A DNA stretch of 64,000 bases, from contig JAAUZJ010000047.1 in assembly GCA_014804695.1 (NCBI GenBank), positions 1 through 64,000 on the forward strand, written 5' to 3'. The stretch comes from Lachnospiraceae bacterium. GTDB taxonomy: Bacteria > Bacillota > Clostridia > Lachnospirales > Lachnospiraceae. The notes beneath the pieces were generated by a model. The model ran no database searches. It saw nothing but the letters and a program-made list of their open reading frames with translations, and had not been told where the DNA came from. The translations under genes and the position numbers were made by a program. Shown here one piece after another: positions 1 to 10,529 of this stretch (within the stretch, counting starts at the first letter, position 1; the number at the start of each line of letters is the position of its first letter).

Positions 1-260
1 CAACAAGATAACCTTGGCTTCTCTTGTTTCCGTTATACTGTTTGTTGCTTTTCGTTCTTGCTTTTCTGAAATTCTCTTGAATTTTCAGGGTTGCATTACT
101 GTTTGTTTGTCAAGGTACTGTTGTTGCACTCATAATAAATTTATTACGCCGCAACGAAATTGAGTATATCACCATAAAATGGTATTGTCAACAGAAAATC
201 TGATAAATTTTGATGAATTTTGATTTTTTTTTAATTTTTTCAAATTATTTTATAGGGTTA

Positions 261-992
261 TTATTGCAACGAAATCAACGTACTGTTGTCATCGCTTCTA
301 AGCTGGATTGCGATACTTCCTACATTAGTTCCTTCAGGCACTTCAACAATAGCAACCAGCTCTGTCGATGCGTTTGCTTCAAGTGTACCTTTGTAAGTCT
401 GTATATCATTTAACAACATGGTAGACAATACGCTCTTAGAAGCCTCATCATTCACTGATACTCTTGATTTCATTCCGTAGTTTAACATATTTAATTCCCG
501 TTCCATGCCGCTGTTATTTGCTGCCTGGAATTTTAACACCAGTAGTTGCGTCCCCGGCGTTGCCTGCATTGCAAAAAAGGCATCTGCGCTATCCTGCGTT
601 GCATCGGGATATTCACTCTTTAATTCATAGCCTGTATATTGAAATGAAAATCCTTCTATTCCATAAAACTCTTCTATGGAAGATGCCGAATATTCTTCAC
701 TGACATCTATAACCTCAGTATTATCTGCAGATGGCTCGTCCTGAATTTCTTCCGGTTCAACACTATTCTCTTCTTCTAATTCTTCCGCTTTAGCGCTGTC
801 TTGTTCCTCCTCATACGCAGTCAGATCAACTAAATGGCTACTATGATATTTATCATATTTGAGCAAAAGCCCCACTGCGTACTCCGTAATAATATCATTC
901 TCTTCCTGTGTCAACTCCGGCATAACATCCCCACAGCCTGTAAGCGCGCAGGCAATACCTATACTGCACAATAAAATACTTATCTTTTTCAC
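261..992 (-). CDS. putative lipoprotein with acidic low-complexity segment
   Basis: ORF MKKISILLCSIGIACALTGCGD has a lipobox (LTGC), then an E/D-rich linker; last gene of the TCS cluster on the minus strand. Confidence 0.7.
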   Translation of the reverse strand: MKKISILLCSIGIACALTGCGDVMPELTQEENDIITEYAVGLLLKYDKYHSSHLVDLTAYEEEQDSAKAEELEEENSVEPEEIQDEPSADNTEVIDVSEEYSASSIEEFYGIEGFSFQYTGYELKSEYPDATQDSADAFFAMQATPGTQLLVLKFQAANNSGMERELNMLNYGMKSRVSVNDEASKSVLSTMLLNDIQTYKGTLEANASTELVAIVEVPEGTNVGSIAIQLRSDDNSTLISLQ

Positions 993-1137
993 TTAAACCA
1001 CATTCTCCCTAATATATTTATTTTATACAATAAAAATAACGCTCTGCGAACTTTCTATTGTCATGAAGTAAAATATACCATCACAGACAATTTATATTAT
1101 ACCCCATAATTTATATTATGACAAATGATTTTTCTAT

Positions 1138-2607
1138 CTATGCCATTTCAAGCTCAAACCAGAACTCCACTCCGTTATCGTAATTTATCACACCATATTC
1201 CTGCCCCATAGACTCCATTATCGCTTTGACAATAGATAATCCGATGCCGCTGCCGCCATACTCCCTTGTCCTTGCCTTATCCACCTTATAAAATTTTTCC
1301 CAAAGGTGCTCAAGGCTCTCTTCCGGTATAGGATTTCCGGTATTAAATACCGATATTCTGACTTTATTTTCAAGCTTATGAAGCTTTACATCAATAATTT
1401 TTTCATATAAGACATAATTGATGGCATTACTGAAATAGTTCATGAAAACTTCTTCTGTCTTAAACTCATCTGCCCATACATAAATCGGCTCGTAGGCCTG
1501 CATTCGCACCGAAATTTCCTTTTGTCTTGTCAAAATTTCTGCCGAATGAATATAGTTTTGGATAAGAGAAACAACGTCAAAACGTTCCATCGTCACAGCG
1601 TCATTACCAAACTCAAGCTGATTTAACGTCAAGAGTTTCTTGACCATAAGATTCATCTTCGCAGACTCATCCATAATTACGTCGCAGTAAAATTCCCTGC
1701 TCTCAGCATCATCATTAATACCTTCTTTTAACCCTTCCGCGTATCCTTGTATAAGTGCGATCGGAGTTTTTAACTCATGAGATACGTTGGAAAGGAATTC
1801 CTTACGCATTTCGTCAATTTCATTTTTGCGCTCTATATCTCTTTGCAGCTCGTTATTGGCGGTTTTTAATTCTGAAATTGTTTTCTCAAGAGTATAGGAA
1901 AGTTCGTTTATGTTATGTCCAAGAAGCGCAATTTCCGTCTTGCTGTTACCGCTGTATTTGGCGTCAAAGTCAAGATGTATCATGCGCTCGGATATCTGGG
2001 TGAGTTCCATTATCGGTCTGGCAATTTTACCGGATACCCACATCCCGGTTATAGCGCCAAGAACGGCTGCGATAACCCCTACATATGCAAGGAAACGATT
2101 GGCTAACTTTACGCTTTCTTTAATACTTTCAATCGGATTCTGGAACAAAAAAAGATGACCGTTGTCAAGTACTCCCCACATTTCCATATATTCGGTCTTA
2201 GTTCTGTCGTCTAAGGTTATTCTGATTTCGTAGTTACTTCCTTTTTCCAGTACATTGATATTGTCATAATTTACATTATCAAACAAATTATCCAAAAGCC
2301 TTCTGCTCAACCTCTCGCGATCATCCTCGGAGGTCTTAAGCGTATGGGTTTCCGCATCCAGAAGAATAAAGCTTATATTATTCCTGCCGCAGATTTTCTG
2401 AAACTCAATGTCAAATTCTTCCGTACTAATCTGTCCCTCATTAGATGCAAGGTTCATGTAATTATAGGTATTCATAAGGACCGTCTGCTTGTTTCTTATA
2501 TAATAATCTTCAAGGAACGTATTATTAATAAACCAACACAAAATTATCGTTCCTATCATTAAAAGGCATAAAACACCTGCAAACTGTTTTTTTATGGAAT
2601 ATTTCAT
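1138..2607 (-). CDS. sensor histidine kinase (HAMP, HisKA, HATPase_c)
   Basis: Two TM segments, H-box FLSNVSHELKTPIALIQGYAEGL, G-box GGSGIGLSIVKAIME; start set to MKYSIKKQ rather than the track start. Confidence 0.93.
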   Translation of the reverse strand: MKYSIKKQFAGVLCLLMIGTIILCWFINNTFLEDYYIRNKQTVLMNTYNYMNLASNEGQISTEEFDIEFQKICGRNNISFILLDAETHTLKTSEDDRERLSRRLLDNLFDNVNYDNINVLEKGSNYEIRITLDDRTKTEYMEMWGVLDNGHLFLFQNPIESIKESVKLANRFLAYVGVIAAVLGAITGMWVSGKIARPIMELTQISERMIHLDFDAKYSGNSKTEIALLGHNINELSYTLEKTISELKTANNELQRDIERKNEIDEMRKEFLSNVSHELKTPIALIQGYAEGLKEGINDDAESREFYCDVIMDESAKMNLMVKKLLTLNQLEFGNDAVTMERFDVVSLIQNYIHSAEILTRQKEISVRMQAYEPIYVWADEFKTEEVFMNYFSNAINYVLYEKIIDVKLHKLENKVRISVFNTGNPIPEESLEHLWEKFYKVDKARTREYGGSGIGLSIVKAIMESMGQEYGVINYDNGVEFWFELEMA

Positions 2608-2643
2608 ACTTTTCCTTTCAATATAACCCATATATACCCAGGT

Positions 2644-2883
2644 CTAATCCTCAAGTACGTCAAAGGCACAGCCTCTGGCCCAGGGGCTGCCAATATCACA
2701 ACGTCCATGATGATACTGTTTTTTGACCTCACCTTGTGCATATTCATCTGATACAGCGATTTTTAATCTACTGGCATCCGAAGATGCAAAGCCGTCTAAC
2801 ATAGATATTACCTGCTCTAAATTCGCCTCATCTATCTGTTCAAGAGAAATATTCTCCCCATTTTGCTTTATTTGCATACTCAT
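2644..2883 (-). CDS. small hypothetical protein with C-terminal QYHHGRCDIGSPWARGCAFDVLED motif
   Basis: ORF between LRR protein and histidine kinase genes, same strand; likely start MSMQIKQ. Confidence 0.65.
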   Translation of the reverse strand: MSMQIKQNGENISLEQIDEANLEQVISMLDGFASSDASRLKIAVSDEYAQGEVKKQYHHGRCDIGSPWARGCAFDVLED

Positions 2884-2893
2884 CAAACTCCTG

Positions 2894-3817
2894 TTATTTA
2901 AATTCAAGTGATTCCCATATATCTACGTCCTGCCCTCTGCCCTGCCACTTTTTTAGTAAGTAGGCTTTGAGTTCAACATTATCCTCCCCCAAATCATCCA
3001 AAATCTCATTTATATTTTCTTCATTAATTCCGTTAATTTCAAACAATTTATCGCAATACTGCAGTCCCATGCAGCGGCTTTCTTTTACAAACTCCCACGC
3101 AGACTCATCCTTACAGCCTTTAGTCCTTTTCAGTAAAAAGTCTGTAAGTTTCTTTTTCATAACACCAGCTATTTTATTTGAATATATAAGGCGCATAAAT
3201 GCAATTCCTGACTTTTTATATGCAAGCTTCTTCAAGCATGTCTCTTGTTTGGCGCCCATATCCTCCTCTGCGCAGTATACCAGATTTTTCAGTGCGCTCT
3301 CCTCTGATTCGTTAAGTACCGTAAGAATCTTGGAATCCAGATTCTGATACCAATTATCGCTCCCAGCCTGTATTGGGTTAAGCAGATATTCCGCCTCCAG
3401 TGCAGTCACTGCCATAGCAAGCAGCTTAGGAAGTGCCTTATCTTTTTCCATAATAGAATCAGAAATAAAAATATCGTTCAGTTTCTCCGACTTATGAAAT
3501 ATCTGCTTTTCAAAATTAATTTCATTATAAGGCAGGGTTATATCCCGAAGCATATAGCAGGCAGAAAATGCCCAGCTGCCAACAAAATCCAGCGTATCCG
3601 GAAGTACGATATGCTGCAGATATCTATTGCCCCAAAAAGCCTTTTTGGCGATTGCGGTCACGGTCTTATTATCTATCTGTGACGGAATAGCAAGAAACTC
3701 TGCCGTTCCCTCATAGGCAGTTATGCAAATAGAGGTATCTGATCTAACATCTCTACGGGCAGTTTCAATATAATAAATAATCCCATCTTGTAATTCATAT
3801 TGCTTTGGTGTCTTCAT
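2894..3817 (-). CDS. leucine-rich repeat (BspA/LRR_5-like) protein
   Basis: LRR_5-like segments: IPSQIDNKTVTAIAKKAFWGNRYLQHIVLPDTLDFVGSWAFSACYMLRDITLP. Confidence 0.75.
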   Translation of the reverse strand: MKTPKQYELQDGIIYYIETARRDVRSDTSICITAYEGTAEFLAIPSQIDNKTVTAIAKKAFWGNRYLQHIVLPDTLDFVGSWAFSACYMLRDITLPYNEINFEKQIFHKSEKLNDIFISDSIMEKDKALPKLLAMAVTALEAEYLLNPIQAGSDNWYQNLDSKILTVLNESEESALKNLVYCAEEDMGAKQETCLKKLAYKKSGIAFMRLIYSNKIAGVMKKKLTDFLLKRTKGCKDESAWEFVKESRCMGLQYCDKLFEINGINEENINEILDDLGEDNVELKAYLLKKWQGRGQDVDIWESLEFK

Positions 3818-3823
3818 ATTATT

Positions 3824-4501
3824 CTATTGGGTTTCAAACTTATACCCCATGCCCCAAATCGTCTTAATCATATCACCTTTTGGTCCCATTTTACTGCGCA
3901 ATTTTTTTACATGGGTATCTATTGTTCTGGCATCCCCGAAATAATCATAATTCCATACACTGTTAAGTATCTTCTCCCTCGACAAAGCCAAGCCCTCGTT
4001 TTCGAGAAAATACGAAAGCAGCTCAAACTCCTTATAGCTGAGTTCTACCTGTTCTCCGTCCACTTTAACAATGTGTGCCGCTTTGTTAATCGTAATACCG
4101 CCGGCTTCTAAGATTTCATCTGATGTAAGCTGATTTGTCCGACGCAGAATTGCTTCTACCCGCGCCACCAGAATTTTAGGGCTGAACGGCTTGGAAATAT
4201 ATTCGTCTATACCAAGTTCAAAGCCTAACAGCTCATCCCTTTCATCGGATTTAGCGGTTAACATAATTATTGGCACCTTGGAATAAGCACGTATTTCCCT
4301 GCATACATTCCAACCGTCCATATTGGGCATCATAACATCCAATATGATCAGCGCAATATCATTATGCTCAAAGAAAATGTCCAATGCCTGTACGCCGTCC
4401 TGAGCTTCTATAACTTCATAATTGCTTTTGAATAAAAAGTCTTTGACAAGCTTACGCATACGGCTTTCATCATCAACAACTAAAATTTTCAGTTTATCCA
4501 T
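3824..4501 (-). CDS. OmpR-family response regulator
   Basis: Receiver (ILVVDDESRMRK, LIILDVMMPNMDGW, SKPFSPKIL) plus winged helix (RTIDTHVKKLRSKMG...IKTIWGMGYKF). Confidence 0.95.
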   Translation of the reverse strand: MDKLKILVVDDESRMRKLVKDFLFKSNYEVIEAQDGVQALDIFFEHNDIALIILDVMMPNMDGWNVCREIRAYSKVPIIMLTAKSDERDELLGFELGIDEYISKPFSPKILVARVEAILRRTNQLTSDEILEAGGITINKAAHIVKVDGEQVELSYKEFELLSYFLENEGLALSREKILNSVWNYDYFGDARTIDTHVKKLRSKMGPKGDMIKTIWGMGYKFETQ

Positions 4502-4543
4502 TCACAGCCTATCCTTTCATATTTTTACAGTAATCATTCGTAT

Positions 4544-5107
4544 TCAGGGGGTAATCCCGACTTCCCTTTCCGCTGCACGGACTGCCTGCTCTCTTTCCGT
4601 AAGTTCCTGCTCCCACTCGGAGTATTCATTGACTACTTCCCTTTTGTAATTAATTATGTTTGGATGATCACTTTCCAACGCAATTACAAACATCGCTATG
4701 ATCATCACAACCATAAGTATATTTATACATATTGAAGCTATAAATCTCCCCTTATACTCCGGCTGCCTTGCCGCAATGCTCCGTCTTATGGAACGATTAG
4801 CTTCCGTCTTATTCGTAAAAGTGGTATTAAGCTGAATCGGCCTTATATTCTCCGGTGCAATACCGCAGCGTCTAAGACGGTCTTGTATCTTTATCAAATA
4901 GGTGAAGCCAATAGGAGTTTGAAAAATTTTAGTATCCAGCGCTTTATGATATAGCGCCAGAACATTCTGCGGTTTCCTGTAATCAAGATTATCCTCCAGA
5001 GCTTTCACCCTTTTTGCATCCAGCCTTGCGGTTTCGGCATCCGCCAATGTGGCAAAGCGATATCCTTCTACTATAAAATCGTCTTTCGTTTCCATATTTA
5101 TAGCCAA
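4544..5107 (-). CDS. hypothetical single-TM protein
   Basis: 187-aa ORF with TM segment FIASICINILMVVMIIAMFVIAL. Confidence 0.6.
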   Translation of the reverse strand: MAINMETKDDFIVEGYRFATLADAETARLDAKRVKALEDNLDYRKPQNVLALYHKALDTKIFQTPIGFTYLIKIQDRLRRCGIAPENIRPIQLNTTFTNKTEANRSIRRSIAARQPEYKGRFIASICINILMVVMIIAMFVIALESDHPNIINYKREVVNEYSEWEQELTEREQAVRAAEREVGITP

Positions 5108-5136
5108 TCCTCCATGCTGCTATCGCAATCTATACA

Positions 5137-6408
5137 TTAAAACCCTGTTTCAATTTTAATATTCTTCATATATAGCCGCACTATGCCCGATAACATGGCA
5201 AAAATGCTGACACACAACTGCCTGTAAGTGAACCAGTAATGCCTATAGGAATGTGTTCCTGACAAAATATACCAGCATATAGGTGCAATCGCAATTATAA
5301 CAAACGGAATAATTCCAACATATGAATTTTCCCCTGTTTTTCCTGACTTCCAAGCCTTTATAAAACGAAACGCCATATAAATCAAAATCGCTGCCATAGC
5401 GATTACAATAGGCCATTTTATAAATACCTGCACATTTTTAATAATTACCTGCAGATAATTTACCTTTTCACCGTTATCTACCATATTGGTATAATGATTG
5501 GCCCTGTATAGGGCGCTTTTAAACATATTGCTTCCGGTCAGAATGCTTCCTACAAGCCATTTTCCAGCCCACATTCCGCCATAGCCGATTATCCATGATA
5601 TACTTCCTGCAACCACAAGCCCTGTTTCGCTTTTCCATGATTTTTCTTTCATTAACATAAATATCATCGGGAAATACAAACCTACAAGCGGAAATGTAAG
5701 GAAGTCAAAATAAGCTGTGACAATTCCAATCAACACAAAAAATAACAACTGTTGTTTATTATCCCATTTCGTTTTCTTAAGTACCACTATCACGGAAATA
5801 AGCATAATATAGCTTACTGTTGAAAATTGAAAAGAAAGGGGAATTGCCAGCGGGTTCATAAGCAGCATTACAAATGCAAAGGGTAGAATATACTGCTTCA
5901 ATCCGCTATCTATCATCAGCCACATAATATACAACAGCAAAGCAAAGAAAACAAACATATTAATGACACGAATGTCACTTACATCAAAAAACAAAAGCAG
6001 CGGTTTCAAAATAACCAGATAACCATGCCAATATCTTTGGTAATTATCCGTATAATTCTCCTTAGCTACATCATTTGCATAGTCTGTCAGCGAACCCACC
6101 GGATTTCTGTCATAATACTCAATGCGGTTTACCCACATGGCGTCTTTTACCACATTTCCTGTTCCTGGAAAAATCGCATTTAAAAGCATGTATGCATCCG
6201 TACAATTATCAAGCTGGGACATTTTATATCCGGACATAAGCTGCGGATATACGCCCTCGTAATCATAAATGGGCGTAGAACGCTGAACATTATTTTTCAT
6301 TTCATGCGTAGGAAGCATATAAACCAATATTAGCAGGATGGCTCCTGCTAATATTGATATGCCTAATACGGCTATGCTTTTTATTAGATATTCTATAAAA
6401 CGTTTCAT
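5137..6408 (-). CDS. polytopic membrane protein of unknown function
   Basis: 423-aa ORF with many hydrophobic segments, directly downstream of secDF on the minus strand. Confidence 0.7.
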   Translation of the reverse strand: MKRFIEYLIKSIAVLGISILAGAILLILVYMLPTHEMKNNVQRSTPIYDYEGVYPQLMSGYKMSQLDNCTDAYMLLNAIFPGTGNVVKDAMWVNRIEYYDRNPVGSLTDYANDVAKENYTDNYQRYWHGYLVILKPLLLFFDVSDIRVINMFVFFALLLYIMWLMIDSGLKQYILPFAFVMLLMNPLAIPLSFQFSTVSYIMLISVIVVLKKTKWDNKQQLLFFVLIGIVTAYFDFLTFPLVGLYFPMIFMLMKEKSWKSETGLVVAGSISWIIGYGGMWAGKWLVGSILTGSNMFKSALYRANHYTNMVDNGEKVNYLQVIIKNVQVFIKWPIVIAMAAILIYMAFRFIKAWKSGKTGENSYVGIIPFVIIAIAPICWYILSGTHSYRHYWFTYRQLCVSIFAMLSGIVRLYMKNIKIETGF

Positions 6409-6416
6409 TTTACTTA

Positions 6417-8696
6417 TTATTTAGCTGACTTGGCAGCATTTTCTTTATTGCCCACCTTAGTACGCATCAGGTACCAGAAAGAACCTGCTAAGAAGATGGA
6501 TGAATAGGTACCGCAGATAATACCTGCTATCAAAGGCAGCGCGAACTCTCTGATTGATGAAACACCAAATACTTCAAGTGCCGCCACCATGAAGAAGGTT
6601 GTCAGGGAAGTAAATATACTTCTTGATAAGGTCTGTGAAATACTTCTGTTCACAACCTCCTCTAAACTGTCTTTTCTTCCCATGCCTGCCATATTCTCAC
6701 GAATACGGTCAAAGATAACGATTGTTGCGTTAATTGAATAACCAACTATTGTCAACATGCAGGCAATAAAGGTATTGCCGACAGATACTCTTACAATTGC
6801 ATAGAATGCAAGCACTACAAGGACGTCGTGTAACAATGCCATAACTGCGCCTGCACCGAAACGGATATCCTTAAATCTGAACCAGATATAAATAAGCATA
6901 CAGATAGCTGCTACCACGATTGCAATAATTGCATCCGATTTCATCTCGGAACTTACTGTTGCGCTTATTGTCTCAGCCGTAATAGATTCTTCATCAACAT
7001 CGAAATTATTTACCATTACATCCGTAAACTCTTCTCTTTCATCTACACTAAGTGTTCTGGTCTTGATAATAATCTGATTAGATCCTGCAACCTTAGTTAC
7101 CTGTACGTTTCCGTCTCCGGTTATATCCTCAATATACGGAACTACGTCTGAATCTATTTGTTCTATCGTCATATCCTCATTCATGGTTACCGTAGTAGAA
7201 GTACCGCCTACAAATTCAAGACTGTAATTGAGCGGTGCTCCGTTTGTAGCCTGCTGTACTCCCATAACCACAAAACCTGCAATAATAACCACGCCTGAAA
7301 TTACAAAGAACACATTTTTCTTTGAGAGGATCTGCATCGGCTTTGCCTCTTTAATAATACCATATGCCTTAGGATTCTGAACACCAAGCGCATAGAACGC
7401 ATTTAATAAAAATCTTGTTATAACAAGTGCTGTGAACATTGAAAGGATAATACCAAGTGCAAGAGTCTGTGCAAAACCTCTTATGCTTCCTGTTCCCTTT
7501 ATTGCCAATACCGCAGCTGCAATAAGTGTAGTAATATTACCATCCAAAATAGCTGAAAGCGCTTTGGAGAAACCGGTCTTAATTGCTGACTGGACTGCCT
7601 TTCCCGCCGCAAGTTCTTCTTTAATACGTGCAAATATAATAACGTTTGCATCCACCGCCATACCAATCGAAAGGATAATACCTGCAATACCAGGTAAGGT
7701 AAGCGTAACTTCAAAAGCATCCATCAAAATGATCATAAGCGCAGTATATAAACATAGTGCAATACTAGCTGCAATACCTGGTACATAATAAACCGCAATC
7801 ATGAAAATAACAACAAGTGCGAAACCAACTGCCGCTGCAATAAGACTTGTTCTGATCGCATCTGATCCAAGCTGTGCTCCGACTACATTGGAACGTAATT
7901 CTTCAAGTTCAAGTTTAAGACCACCGATACGAATTGTTGAAGCAAGCTTCTCTGCCTCTTCAAAACTATCCTGACCGGTAATGATCGCCCTTCCGTCATT
8001 AATAACTGCATTTACGTTAGGTGCGCTTACAATTTCTCCGTCATAGTAAATTCCTATAGACTCTCCCGCTGCATAGGCCGTAGCGGTTGCTTCGGCAAAT
8101 GCCTGTGTTCCTGTATCATTCAATGTAAGTGAAACCACATATTCGGAATTCTGCATTTGATCCTGCTGTGATCCTGCCTGTGCGCTTACTACCTCTGAAC
8201 CCGTAATAACGATTGAACCATCTTCAATAAGTTCATCTATAGATTTATTAAGAGTAGTGCCAATTACAAGATTTCCACTATCGTCAATTGTATAACCTGA
8301 CTGATAGTTATCGTTTCCCTCGCTGTCCTTCTGGGAAATAAAATACAAAGTACCCGGCTGTCCAAGCTCTTCCAAAATAGCGTTGGCATCCGAAACACCC
8401 GGTATCTCAATGTTGATTCTGTCATCGCCTTCCTGATATACCTGAGCTTCCGTACTGTAATTCTCAACACGCTGCTGCAATTTATAAATTGTATCACTCA
8501 TATCTTCCTTATCAGGTTTCTCTTCACCTACTACCTGATATGTGATACTTACGCCTCCCGCAAGGTCAAGTCCCAGCTTAATGCTTGAGGCGGAGCCTGA
8601 CTTATCAGCACCTACACCGAATACCGACATAAGACCGCAGCCGGCAAGTACCAGTGCAAAGACAATCAGATAAATTATTGCTTTACTCTTTTTCAT
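6417..8696 (-). CDS. secDF: SecD/SecF fusion protein translocase subunit
   Basis: SecD (LGLDLAGGVSITYQV...GIAGIILSIGMAVDANVIIFARIKEE) and SecF (LEFVGGTSTTV...TIVGYSINATIVIFDRIREN) in one ORF. Confidence 0.95.
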   Translation of the reverse strand: MKKSKAIIYLIVFALVLAGCGLMSVFGVGADKSGSASSIKLGLDLAGGVSITYQVVGEEKPDKEDMSDTIYKLQQRVENYSTEAQVYQEGDDRINIEIPGVSDANAILEELGQPGTLYFISQKDSEGNDNYQSGYTIDDSGNLVIGTTLNKSIDELIEDGSIVITGSEVVSAQAGSQQDQMQNSEYVVSLTLNDTGTQAFAEATATAYAAGESIGIYYDGEIVSAPNVNAVINDGRAIITGQDSFEEAEKLASTIRIGGLKLELEELRSNVVGAQLGSDAIRTSLIAAAVGFALVVIFMIAVYYVPGIAASIALCLYTALMIILMDAFEVTLTLPGIAGIILSIGMAVDANVIIFARIKEELAAGKAVQSAIKTGFSKALSAILDGNITTLIAAAVLAIKGTGSIRGFAQTLALGIILSMFTALVITRFLLNAFYALGVQNPKAYGIIKEAKPMQILSKKNVFFVISGVVIIAGFVVMGVQQATNGAPLNYSLEFVGGTSTTVTMNEDMTIEQIDSDVVPYIEDITGDGNVQVTKVAGSNQIIIKTRTLSVDEREEFTDVMVNNFDVDEESITAETISATVSSEMKSDAIIAIVVAAICMLIYIWFRFKDIRFGAGAVMALLHDVLVVLAFYAIVRVSVGNTFIACMLTIVGYSINATIVIFDRIRENMAGMGRKDSLEEVVNRSISQTLSRSIFTSLTTFFMVAALEVFGVSSIREFALPLIAGIICGTYSSIFLAGSFWYLMRTKVGNKENAAKSAK

Positions 8697-8698
8697 TT

Positions 8699-10117
8699 TT
8701 AACTCTCCTTTTCTTCGTCATCGGCAAGCGCCGCTTTTATCATAATCGCACATTCAATGCGCTTTCTCTGCAATTTACAGCCAAGTTCGTATACGCCGTT
8801 AATCTTTCCGTTAAATTGATAGGAATTGGCGCTGCAGCCACCGCTGCAATAGAATTTGGCAAAACAATCTCTGCATTTTTCTTTCGTATAAACATTGCAA
8901 TTTTTAAACTCAGTTCTGATATCCTCACGGATAATGCCATCATCAACATTTCCCATAAGGAAATCTTCGTTCCCGACAAACTGATGACATGGATAAAAAT
9001 CGCCCCAGGGCGTGACTGCCAGATACTCATTTCCCGAACCGCAGCCCGAAAGTCTCTTGGCAACACAAGGCCCGCCTTTTAAATCTATCATAAAATGAAA
9101 GAAATTGAAAGCCTTTCCTTCTTTTCTTCTCTTTAAATATTCTAGCGCAAGTTTGTCATACTCTTCCAATAAAGCCGGAACATCCTCCTCACGGAGTGCG
9201 TAATCCTCAGTTTCCGCCGCAACCACGGGTTCTACGGAAATCTGCTCAAAGCCAAGATCTGCAAGATGCTTAACGTCCTGCGAGAAATCCTTATTGTTAT
9301 GTGTATAAGTACCCCGCACATAATAATTCATCTGATTTCTGCTGTCGGCAGCCTTCTTAAATTTAGGAACGATCTCATCGTAACTTCCCTGGCCGCCGCG
9401 ATGTGGCCGCATCCTGTCATTGACTTCTTTTCTTCCGTCAATGCTTAAGACTATGTTTCCCATCTCCCGGTTGACAAATTCCATTATTTCATCATTTAAT
9501 AGAATTCCATTCGTTGTAAGTGTAAACCGGAATTTTTTATTATGCTCTTTTTCAATGCTTCTGCCATACTCTACAAGCTGTTTGACAACTTCCCAGTTAA
9601 GCAGCGGTTCGCCTCCAAAGAAGTCTACTTCCAGATTGACACGGTTTCCTGAATTGGCAACCAAAAAGTCCAATGCCTTCTTACCAACTTCAAAGCTCAT
9701 CAGCGCACGTCTGCCATGATACTCACCTTCCTCTGCAAAGCAATACTTACACGCAAGGTTGCAGTCATGGGCAATATGCAGACAGAGCGCCTTGACAATG
9801 GTTCCCCTGTTATCAAAATCCGCAATATACTTCTCATAGATATCTTCCGTAAAAAGCAGTCCTGCATCTCTAAGCTCTAAAATCTCATCCAACGCTTCTT
9901 CAAGCAGTTCCTGTGAAAATTTACTTAAATCTTCACTTTTTGAGAGCTTAAGATTCTTAAGCCTGTCTAACATCTCGTCTTTATCTGTCACATGCTCTTT
10001 GATAAGCTGTTCAACTACCGGTATGACATCATAAACAATTTCATCGACTACGTGTACGCTTCCGCTGTTTACGTCCAGTACAATATTGTAGCCATTATTT
10101 TTATATTGATGTATCAC
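8699..10117 (-). CDS. scfB: SCIFF radical SAM maturase (SPASM domain)
   Basis: CNLACKYCFAEEGEYHG radical SAM motif, Cys-rich C-terminal SPASM region (CRDCFAKFYCSGGCSANSYQFNG), adjacent to a SCIFF precursor. Confidence 0.95.
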   Translation of the reverse strand: MIHQYKNNGYNIVLDVNSGSVHVVDEIVYDVIPVVEQLIKEHVTDKDEMLDRLKNLKLSKSEDLSKFSQELLEEALDEILELRDAGLLFTEDIYEKYIADFDNRGTIVKALCLHIAHDCNLACKYCFAEEGEYHGRRALMSFEVGKKALDFLVANSGNRVNLEVDFFGGEPLLNWEVVKQLVEYGRSIEKEHNKKFRFTLTTNGILLNDEIMEFVNREMGNIVLSIDGRKEVNDRMRPHRGGQGSYDEIVPKFKKAADSRNQMNYYVRGTYTHNNKDFSQDVKHLADLGFEQISVEPVVAAETEDYALREEDVPALLEEYDKLALEYLKRRKEGKAFNFFHFMIDLKGGPCVAKRLSGCGSGNEYLAVTPWGDFYPCHQFVGNEDFLMGNVDDGIIREDIRTEFKNCNVYTKEKCRDCFAKFYCSGGCSANSYQFNGKINGVYELGCKLQRKRIECAIMIKAALADDEEKES

Positions 10118-10217
10118 GAAGAACGCTCTCCTTTTTAATGCACGCCCGACGGACGCACTATAATAAGCAGCGACTTAAATCGCTGCTTACAAACACATAA
10201 TTTGACAGTCTATCAGC

Positions 10218-10361
10218 CTATTTTGCGTGCTCGCAGCTCTGATTTCCAACTGTACAGGATGTCTTGCAAGCTGACTGGCAGGATGTCTGACACTCTCCGC
10301 AGCCGCCTTTTTTCATGGATTCTTTCAAATCTCTGGTTGTAAGTGTTTTGATATGTTTCAT
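10218..10361 (-). CDS. scfA: SCIFF (six-cysteines-in-forty-five) RiPP precursor, 47 aa
   Basis: Reverse-complement translation: MKHIKTLTTRDLKESMKKGGCGECQTSCQSACKTSCTVGNQSCEHAK; six Cys; absent from the ORF track in this frame. Confidence 0.97.
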   Translation of the reverse strand: MKHIKTLTTRDLKESMKKGGCGECQTSCQSACKTSCTVGNQSCEHAK

Positions 10362-10454
10362 AGTATGTATTCCTCCTTATGTCATCGCAGTCTGCAAAAA
10401 AACTGCAGCCTGCCAAAAATACTTTTATGATTAATTATTTTCACAATTTGCACT

Positions 10455-10460
10455 AGTATA
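10455..10460 (-). promoter_or_regulatory. candidate -10 element (TATACT) upstream of scfA
   Basis: Minus strand reads ...GTGTTATACTAGTGC about 95 nt upstream of the scfA start; -35 is weak. Confidence 0.4.
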
Positions 10461-10529
10461 ACACAGTTTCGCCTTGTTGGAAAGAGTTTTTTTAAGTATT
10501 ATTACTTGTTCACATTATGTAAACCAAAG

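Noticed and set aside
1-260. AT-rich stretch with ACTGTTTGTTTGTCAAGGTACTGTTGTTGC, possible flank of an rRNA operon
   Set aside because: Recognised only vaguely and no rRNA sequence is visible inside the window.
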